A stretch of DNA of 33,864 nucleotides from an uncultured Bacteroidales bacterium. Its GTDB lineage: Bacteria; Bacteroidota; Bacteroidia; Bacteroidales; F082. Positions 28,570 to 33,864 of the stretch are shown one piece after another. The notes below the pieces were generated by a model. It ran no database searches. It saw only the letters and a list, made by a program, of their open reading frames with translations, and had not been told where the DNA came from. Position numbers and translations under genes: made by a program. The stretch is from the NCBI GenBank assembly GCA_946610645.1, contig CAMOCK010000135.1, forward strand, positions 1 to 33,864. Reading direction: 5' to 3'. Each line of letters begins with the position of its first letter. Position 1 is the stretch's first letter.

Positions 28570-29311
28570 TCATCAAGGCGTCAATAGCAGGCAGAATCTC
28601 ACCCGACTTGCCTTCGAGATAGATGTCTGAAATGTAGTTCGTATAAGTCGAAGGCTCCATATTGATTTCGATGATCTTTGAGCCATTGCGCTTGGCGATG
28701 CCAGGAATCATGTTGGCTGGGCTGACCTGTCCCGAAGTGCCGATGATGACAAATGCATCGCAGTTTTCGGCAGCTCTTACCGAGCCGTAATAGGCGTCCT
28801 CGGGGATGCCTTCGCCGAAGAAGATGAAGTCGGGCTTCATCAGTCCACCGCACTGGGCGCAACGGGGTGGTTCCTCGGTGAGTGTCAGGCTCTTGGCATC
28901 GACCTTGTGGCCGCATTTGGTGCAGACAAAGCGCGACATGTTGCCATGGAACTCATACACGACCGTGTTGCCCGCCACGGTGTGCAGGTCGTCGATGTTT
29001 TGCGTGATGACGCTGCTCAGGCGGCCTTCTTTCTCCCATTTTGCGAGGATGAGATGCCCGGGATTGGGCTTGATGTCCTTGTTGCTGAAGAAGTTATAGA
29101 ACACTTCGCGGATGATGCGCCACGACTCCTTGGTGTGGCGATAGTAGAAGTCGATGTCCAAGGAGTTGGGGTCGTACTGGTTCCAGATGCCGCCCTCGCC
29201 ACGGAAAGGAGGGATGCCGCTCTCGGCCGAAGTGCCCGCGCCGGTGAAGCCCACGATATTCTTGGCTTTCGAGAGAATTTCGGCGGCTTGCTTTATTCTT
29301 TCGGTATTCAT
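28562..29311 (-). CDS. NAD-dependent protein deacetylase, Sir2 family
   Basis: IVGFTGAGTSAESGIPPFRGEGGIWNQYDP, VITQNIDDLHTVAG, EFHGNMSRFVCTKCGHK...CAQCGGLMKPDFIFFGEGIP, FVIIGTSGQVSPA. Confidence 0.92.
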   Translation of the reverse strand: MNTERIKQAAEILSKAKNIVGFTGAGTSAESGIPPFRGEGGIWNQYDPNSLDIDFYYRHTKESWRIIREVFYNFFSNKDIKPNPGHLILAKWEKEGRLSSVITQNIDDLHTVAGNTVVYEFHGNMSRFVCTKCGHKVDAKSLTLTEEPPRCAQCGGLMKPDFIFFGEGIPEDAYYGSVRAAENCDAFVIIGTSGQVSPANMIPGIAKRNGSKIIEINMEPSTYTNYISDIYLEGKSGEILPAIDALMTR

Positions 29312-29402
29312 GGATTTAAAATTCAAAATTTAAGATTCGAGTTTTATCAAGTGCAAAATTATGGAAAAAAGCATCATTCGGCAATGGATGGAGGAAAATT
29401 TG

Positions 29403-29410
29403 TAGTTTTG
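29403..29410 (+). promoter_or_regulatory. -7 element TAGTTTTG upstream of the AlbA_2 gene
   Basis: TAnnTTTG match 21 nt before ATG 29432. Confidence 0.5.
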
Positions 29411-29431
29411 CAATTTGCAAATATAGCTCCT

Positions 29432-30811
29432 ATGAAGGAAACCCAAAACATAGAATTCAAGCGGCAATGGCGCGATGATTTTCTTGCCGAATTGTGTGGC
29501 TTTGCCAATGCGCAAGGCGGCACGTTGTATATTGGTATGGATGACAAAGGAAATGTGGTTGGCATTGAAAACGCCAAGCAACTGCTTGAGAAGTTGCCCA
29601 ATCTCATCAATCAGACAATGGGCTTGCTTGCCTCTGTCAATTTGATGGAAGAGGAAGGGAAAGAATATCTGTCCGTCAGTGTTTCAGCTGCCGAACAGCC
29701 CGTTTCCTACCGTGGTAAATACTATTACCGTTCGGGCACAACGCTTCAAGAGATGAATGGCAACGCTTTGCAAAGTTTTTTGCTTCGAAAAATGAATTTG
29801 TCATGGGATGCAATAATTCAGCCAAACGCAACTATTGAGGACATTGATCGCGAAGCCGTTGACTATTTCATGCGTCATGCGATAGAGGCTGAACGCATTG
29901 ACCCAGAAACACGCAATGACAGCACGGAGAAAATCCTTCGCAACTTGAAACTCATTGATGACCAAGGACATCTGACGATGGCTGCACTGCTTCTTTTTGG
30001 CAAGGACATTGAACGATGGAACATGAGTGCCATTTTCAGAATAGGGCGTTTTCAGGTGAGTCGCGACAATCTGATCATCCAAGACAATATTATCTGTCCG
30101 CTGATTATGATGCCCGATAGGGTGATTTCCGCGTTGAGAGGCAAGTATCTTGTTTCGCCCATACACTACGAGGGATTGTTTCGCAAGGAACCTCTTGAAA
30201 TTCCCGAGGATGGCTTGCGTGAAATCATCTGTAACGCCATCGTACATAAAGACTACACTGGCACCTTCATTCAGATGCGGGTGTGGGACGACCGTATTGA
30301 GTTGTGGAACATTGGCACGTTGCCTGAAGGCTTTACTGTTGAAACCTTGATGGACGAACATGACTCCCGTCCACGCAATATGCTTATTGCCAAAGTGTTT
30401 TATTTGGCGGGTTTTATTGAGTCGTGGGGACGCGGCTATGAAAAAATTCGCAAGGCTTTTGAGAGCGAGAAGTTGCAATTCCCAAAATTTGAGCAGGTGC
30501 GTGGCGGCATGTTGGCAACCATCCCAAGGGAGCGGTTTGTGACGATTAATAATGGCACATTACAGAAAAGCGACCAGGAAACAGAAAGTGGTACAGAAAG
30601 TGGTACAGAAAGTGGTACAGAAAACACAAAAGACAAAATCATTCAACTTATTTTGAGCAATCCTCAAATCACTTCGCGGGCCATAGCGAAAGAACTTGAT
30701 ATGGCACTTAGCGGTATCGCGAAACATTTGCATAATCTACAAGCAACAGGGCGCATTCGACGTGTAGGCCCACAAAAAGGCGGCCATTGGGAAGTGATTG
30801 AGAAACCATGA
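29432..30811 (+). CDS. AlbA_2/Schlafen-like (AAA_4) ATP-binding protein with HATPase_c_4 and winged-helix C-terminus
   Basis: In-frame ATG at 29432 of the 28907..30811 ORF: MKETQNIEFKRQWRDDFLAELCGFANAQGGTLYIGMDDKGNVVGIEN, YYYRSGTTLQEMNG, LREIICNAIVHKDYTGTFIQMRVWDDRIELWNIGTLPEGFT, RNMLIAKVFYLAGFIESWGRGYEKI, C-terminal HTH IIQLILSNPQITSRAIAKELDMALSGIAKHLHNLQATGRIRRVGPQKGGHWEV. Confidence 0.9.
   Translation: MKETQNIEFKRQWRDDFLAELCGFANAQGGTLYIGMDDKGNVVGIENAKQLLEKLPNLINQTMGLLASVNLMEEEGKEYLSVSVSAAEQPVSYRGKYYYRSGTTLQEMNGNALQSFLLRKMNLSWDAIIQPNATIEDIDREAVDYFMRHAIEAERIDPETRNDSTEKILRNLKLIDDQGHLTMAALLLFGKDIERWNMSAIFRIGRFQVSRDNLIIQDNIICPLIMMPDRVISALRGKYLVSPIHYEGLFRKEPLEIPEDGLREIICNAIVHKDYTGTFIQMRVWDDRIELWNIGTLPEGFTVETLMDEHDSRPRNMLIAKVFYLAGFIESWGRGYEKIRKAFESEKLQFPKFEQVRGGMLATIPRERFVTINNGTLQKSDQETESGTESGTESGTENTKDKIIQLILSNPQITSRAIAKELDMALSGIAKHLHNLQATGRIRRVGPQKGGHWEVIEKP
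30581..30625 (+). repeat. 12-bp tandem repeat (ACAGAAAGTGGT)x3+ encoding (TESG)n linker
   Basis: 30581-30592, 30593-30604, 30605-30616 identical, then a partial copy; encodes TESGTESGTESGTE between ATPase and HTH. Confidence 0.9.
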
Positions 30812-30823
30812 ACGCCAAACAGA
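30808..30823. repeat. 16-bp direct repeat, copy 1 (ATGAACGCCAAACAGA)
   Basis: Identical to 31645-31660; both copies begin with an ATG. Confidence 0.85.
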
Positions 30824-31629
30824 ATAAATCCAACATAAGCAAACGGGAGAATAATATGGACTTCGATACTCTTGACAAACAGATGAGACGTTTCGAGCAG
30901 TCGCTTGACAGGACAATGCTGGAAGGAATATATGTCGTGGCACGCCTTGATGGTCATGGCTTTACGCGGCTTACCAAAAAGGAATGGAACTTGGAGAAGC
31001 CTTTCGACACCAAGTTTCGTGATGCCATGATTGAAACCACCAAACACCTGATGGACTGCGGTTTTCGCATGGTGTATGGCTACACACAAAGTGACGAAAT
31101 CTCGCTGTTGTTTCATCTGAAAGATGATACTTTCGGGAGGAAGGAACGAAAGTTGATATCCATTCTCGCCGCCGAAGCTTCTGTGGCGTTCTCTATGCAA
31201 ATGGGTAAAGCTGCTGTGTTTGACTGCCGTCTTGTTCCGTTGCCAACCGCCGAGAATGTGGTTGACTATTTCAGATGGCGGCAAGAGGATGCCCACCGCA
31301 ATTCGCTTAATTCATACTGTTACTGGACATTGCGGAAAGAAGGTGTTTCGGCTGATGAGGCACAGAAACGGATGTCGGGCATACCAAACGGTGAAAAGAA
31401 CGAAATCCTGTTTGAGCGGGGCATCAACTACAACGTCCTCCCTTTGTGGCAAAAACGCGGTGTGGGCATGTATTACCGTGACGAACAGCGCCAGGGCTTC
31501 AATCCCATGACCAAAGAAACCACGTTTTTCGTTAGGCAAGCATTGCATTTGGAGATGGAATTGCCTATGGGTCAGGAGTATTCTCAAATGATTGCGACGA
31601 TATTGGAGGATTCAAACAAAGAGAAATAA
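30808..31629 (+). CDS. Thg1-family tRNA(His) guanylyltransferase-like protein (3'-5' polymerase family); native start may be ATG at 30856
   Basis: VARLDGHGFTRLTKKEWNLEKPFDTKFRDAMIETTKHLMDCGFRMVYGYTQSDEISLLF; RWRQEDAHRNSLNSYCYWTLRKEG; GEKNEILFERGINYNVLPLWQKRGVGMYYRD. These align with Thg1 catalytic and HxxN motifs as I recall them. Confidence 0.92.
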   Translation: MNAKQNKSNISKRENNMDFDTLDKQMRRFEQSLDRTMLEGIYVVARLDGHGFTRLTKKEWNLEKPFDTKFRDAMIETTKHLMDCGFRMVYGYTQSDEISLLFHLKDDTFGRKERKLISILAAEASVAFSMQMGKAAVFDCRLVPLPTAENVVDYFRWRQEDAHRNSLNSYCYWTLRKEGVSADEAQKRMSGIPNGEKNEILFERGINYNVLPLWQKRGVGMYYRDEQRQGFNPMTKETTFFVRQALHLEMELPMGQEYSQMIATILEDSNKEK

Positions 31630-31644
31630 ATGACATGCACACCG

Positions 31645-31660
31645 ATGAACGCCAAACAGA
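31645..31660. repeat. 16-bp direct repeat, copy 2 (ATGAACGCCAAACAGA)
   Basis: Identical to 30808-30823; begins a short remnant ORF MNAKQIAQGDGELILEGGEE*. Confidence 0.85.
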
Positions 31661-31715
31661 TTGCACAGGGAGACGGGGAATTGATTTTGGAGGGTGGCGA
31701 AGAATGAAAAAGTTG

Positions 31716-31723
31716 TATATTTG
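31716..31723 (+). promoter_or_regulatory. -7 element TATATTTG
   Basis: TAnnTTTG match upstream of the structured element and WG-repeat gene. Confidence 0.4.
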
Positions 31724-31809
31724 CGGATGGAATCATTTGAAAACAAAGAATCAAGTTGAAATTAAAATATTGAAATACAAAAAGATAGAAATAAACTAAC
31801 ATAGTAATC

Positions 31810-31948
31810 ATAGCGTTTGCTATCGTTCGGATTCATCTGAAATGTGAGAAGTTTCTAATGAGGAATACATCGAAAGAAGTTAGCAGATGCCACGCATAGC
31901 GTGGGTCTGGCTTCGGTGTATAGGCATCTTCTCACAGCCTCAGATGAA
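31810..31948. other. Highly structured intergenic element (candidate structured RNA leader or MITE-like palindrome)
   Basis: Hairpin ATAGC-gttt-GCTAT (31810-31823); TTCATCTGA 31832-31840 pairs with TCAGATGAA 31940-31948; TGTGAGAAG 31843-31851 pairs with CTTCTCACA 31928-31936; AGATGCC 31885-31891 with GGCATCT 31923-31929; CCACGC-ata-GCGTGG 31890-31904. Confidence 0.7.
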
Positions 31949-31995
31949 GAGTTTGGACTCACGCTTATTTTAAGACAATCTTAATTCAACTAATC

Positions 31996-32559
31996 ATGAA
32001 TAATAAATACATGAAAGAAACAATCTACGGAAAAGTAAAAGTGGTTGAACGTCAAGATGGTCAATATGCAGTCATTGATCTTGAAGGAAACGAGATTGTT
32101 CCATTTGGTAAATATGCATGGATTGATGGATTCGACCATGGACTTGCGCGTGTTCGGATAGGGCACTCACAAAATACGACGCATGTTTTTGGCCCTGATG
32201 GGAAGGAGGTTCCATTGTGGCGAAAATGGGGCATAATCAACAAACAAGGCATTGAGGTGTTGCCTGTTATCTATGATAACATTTGGAACTTCTTGGGCAA
32301 GAATCGTCTTTCTGTCCGTGTGGAATCAAAAGAACTGGGTAACAAGGATGTGTATTTTCACGACCTTGACTCATCGATTCCTTATCCTCCTCATTATCAA
32401 AAACAAAAAAGGAAAAAAACTTATAATATCAATGATAGCTATGGTAGTACTTATGGTGAATTTGAAGGCTCATACGCACAAGATATTATGGGATATAGTG
32501 ACGATGTAATCAACGATGCATTTGAAGGCGACCCCGATAATTACTGGAACATTGATTAA
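31996..32559 (+). CDS. WG-repeat-containing protein
   Basis: YAVIDLEGNEIVPFGKYAWIDGFDHGLARVRIG ... KWGIINKQGIEVLPVIYDNIWNF: WG repeats. No signal peptide. Start could be 31996 or 32011. Confidence 0.8.
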   Translation: MNNKYMKETIYGKVKVVERQDGQYAVIDLEGNEIVPFGKYAWIDGFDHGLARVRIGHSQNTTHVFGPDGKEVPLWRKWGIINKQGIEVLPVIYDNIWNFLGKNRLSVRVESKELGNKDVYFHDLDSSIPYPPHYQKQKRKKTYNINDSYGSTYGEFEGSYAQDIMGYSDDVINDAFEGDPDNYWNID

Positions 32560-32579
32560 TCCAACTAAATCTAATACAA

Positions 32580-32990
32580 ATGGAAATATCCTTGAGAAAT
32601 AGTATTGAAGCTGTAAGAATGACTCTACTTACTGCAAAAATAGGCAACTTTCAGCTGACTTTTGATATTGATACAGGCTCTACGGAAAACATAGTGTTTG
32701 ACTATGTGTATAACCAATTGAATAATGCTTTTAATCCTATTGACGGCAGCACAAAGGTCTTTGGAATTGATGGAAACTATGTGGAAAATCCTCATGCAGA
32801 AGCAGAGTTGTTGATAGGTGACAAGAGTATTCTAACCCAATTTAATGTTGTCAATGCAGACCAAACTGTAATCAACTTACAGAACGATTATGGGTTTCAG
32901 TTGCACGGCATACTTGGGATTCCTTTCCTCGTTGAAAACCATTGTGTAATAGATTTCAGCAATTTTACTATTACAATAGGAGAAAAATGA
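32580..32990 (+). CDS. Retropepsin-like aspartic protease (single domain)
   Basis: FQLTFDIDTGSTENIVFDYVYNQLN (DTGS active site), VFGIDGNYVENPHAEAELLIGD, LHGILGIPFLVENHCVIDFSN. Confidence 0.75.
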   Translation: MEISLRNSIEAVRMTLLTAKIGNFQLTFDIDTGSTENIVFDYVYNQLNNAFNPIDGSTKVFGIDGNYVENPHAEAELLIGDKSILTQFNVVNADQTVINLQNDYGFQLHGILGIPFLVENHCVIDFSNFTITIGEK

Positions 32991-33343
32991 AATACAGACA
33001 ATACCAAATAAGGGAAGTCACACAAGCGGATGATGAATTGCTTGGAAAAGTATGGATTGTCATAGCCAAACCTGTTGATTTGGATTCGGGTTCAAATGTT
33101 GGATTTGCGGAAACAGACTTGTATAGTTTATTGGATATTACCGAAAGTTTTATTTTGCCATATGACAATGAACTTATTGAGGAGATTGTGCATTTAACGA
33201 GAGGGGGACAGTTATGGTCTCCTGACATTGAGGATTGGAGTGTGGATAGTGTTTTTGACGAAAAAAAGAAAAGATTATCAATAGTCCATCGCTATGGTAT
33301 GATGTCAAATAAGACATCAGAATGGGGGGCAGATATTCCTTGA
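32987..33343 (+). CDS. Hypothetical protein (118 aa)
   Basis: ATG at 32987 overlaps (ATGA) the stop of the aspartic protease gene; MKYRQYQIREVTQADDELLGKVWIVIAKPVDLDSGSNVGFAETDLYSLLDITESFILPYDNELIEEIVHLTRGG.... Confidence 0.65.
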   Translation: MKYRQYQIREVTQADDELLGKVWIVIAKPVDLDSGSNVGFAETDLYSLLDITESFILPYDNELIEEIVHLTRGGQLWSPDIEDWSVDSVFDEKKKRLSIVHRYGMMSNKTSEWGADIP

Positions 33344-33361
33344 TTGTGTTGTCTATTTTAA

Positions 33362-33751
33362 ATGAATAAATCCTTAGTTATGGAAAAAGAAACAAAACAG
33401 CGATTGGAATATGTGAAGCAAATGTTTAACGATACAGAACCAGAAGAAACTGCTACTTTATGGAAACATGATGCCGAGAAATATTTGGCAAATGGCAATT
33501 GGAAAGAAGCAATTGAATGCTATGAAAATGCAGAGGCATTTGGAGCGAATTGTGGCTATGAATTATCTCTAATTTATACTTTCCATTTGCCAGATTTTGA
33601 GAAAGCCAAGAACTGTCTTTTCCGAAGTAAATGGAATTCAATCTATATTAGCTTTTATTATGCTCGACTTTTATCGGCATTTCAAAGGTACGAAGAGGCT
33701 CTGGCTTATTACTTGGAGGCTATGTGTGGCAATATGCAAGGACAACGGTAG
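33362..33751 (+). CDS. Tetratricopeptide/Sel1-like repeat protein; start may be 33380
   Basis: AEKYLANGNWKEAIECYENAEAFGANCGYELSLIYTFHLPDFEKAKNCLFRSKWNSIYISFYYARLLSAFQRYEEALAYYLEAM. Confidence 0.65.
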   Translation: MNKSLVMEKETKQRLEYVKQMFNDTEPEETATLWKHDAEKYLANGNWKEAIECYENAEAFGANCGYELSLIYTFHLPDFEKAKNCLFRSKWNSIYISFYYARLLSAFQRYEEALAYYLEAMCGNMQGQR

Positions 33752-33770
33752 TGTTTCAACCAGTGTGTCC

Positions 33771-33786
33771 GAAGTCTGTAGACTTC
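33771..33786. repeat. Perfect hairpin GAAGTCT-gt-AGACTTC
   Basis: 7-bp arms 33771-33777 and 33780-33786 with 2-nt loop. Confidence 0.8.
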
Positions 33787-33798
33787 AGGGATGCGGTG

Positions 33799-33806
33799 CA
33801 AAGTTA
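33799..33806 (-). promoter_or_regulatory. Candidate minus-strand -7 element TAACTTTG
   Basis: CAAAGTTA on + strand; no minus-strand CDS found downstream; would transcribe the hairpin at 33771-33786. Confidence 0.4.
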
Positions 33807-33850
33807 GACAAATATTTTCATTTCAATCATTGTTTTTAGAAAAGATCAGT

Positions 33851-33858
33851 AATTTTGT
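33851..33858 (+). promoter_or_regulatory. Candidate -7 element TAATTTTG at right edge
   Basis: TAnnTTTG match; the gene it would serve lies beyond the window. Confidence 0.35.
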
Positions 33859-33864
33859 ACTGCG

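Noticed and set aside
28562-29311. Sir2 as an antiphage NADase
   Set aside because: Zinc-binding Cys pairs and the overall length are those of ordinary CobB-type deacylases; no fused effector domain, so no defence call.
28907-29431. N-terminal 175 aa of the 634-aa ORF
   Set aside because: Antisense to Sir2 and lacking motifs; the AlbA_2 domain starts at the ATG at 29432 after a TAGTTTTG promoter.
31810-31948. Integron attC-like site
   Set aside because: The palindromic structure is present, but no integrase is visible and no similar sites separate the following small genes.

Overview
This 33.9 kb window is Bacteroidota chromosome, most likely Bacteroidales. The evidence is recurrent TAnnTTTG -7 promoter motifs, a T9SS-type C-terminal sorting domain, an Oar-like TonB-dependent receptor and the mutL-rhomboid-EEP gene order. 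Positions 1 to about 28 kb are mostly ordinary. In order they hold a C69 dipeptidase (cut by the left edge), an erythromycin-esterase-like lipoprotein, rarA, an EcsC-like protein, a beta-helix lipoprotein, smpB, topB, an Oar-like receptor, mutL, a rhomboid protease, an EEP-family protein, a phosphohexomutase, an outer-membrane protein, a galactose operon (MFS transporter, galM, sugar-nucleotidyltransferase, galK), an M64 peptidase with T9SS tail, and a GH29 alpha-L-fucosidase. From 28 kb to the right edge the content is more accessory: a UDG-superfamily protein, a sirtuin, an AlbA_2/Schlafen-like ATPase translationally coupled to a Thg1-family 3'-5' tRNA polymerase, then an AT-richer stretch of small WG-repeat, retropepsin-like, hypothetical and TPR genes preceded by a strongly structured intergenic element. 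The most interesting signals are: (1) the AlbA_2/Schlafen-like plus Thg1 pair, with the Thg1 gene flanked by a 16-bp direct repeat; (2) the nested-stem element at 31.81-31.95 kb; (3) several different 7-bp-period repeat families at gene junctions, one of which appears to have entered the topB coding sequence; (4) a galactose operon with a nucleotidyltransferase where GalT might be expected. All calls come from reading the sequence and the supplied ORF track. No database search was run.
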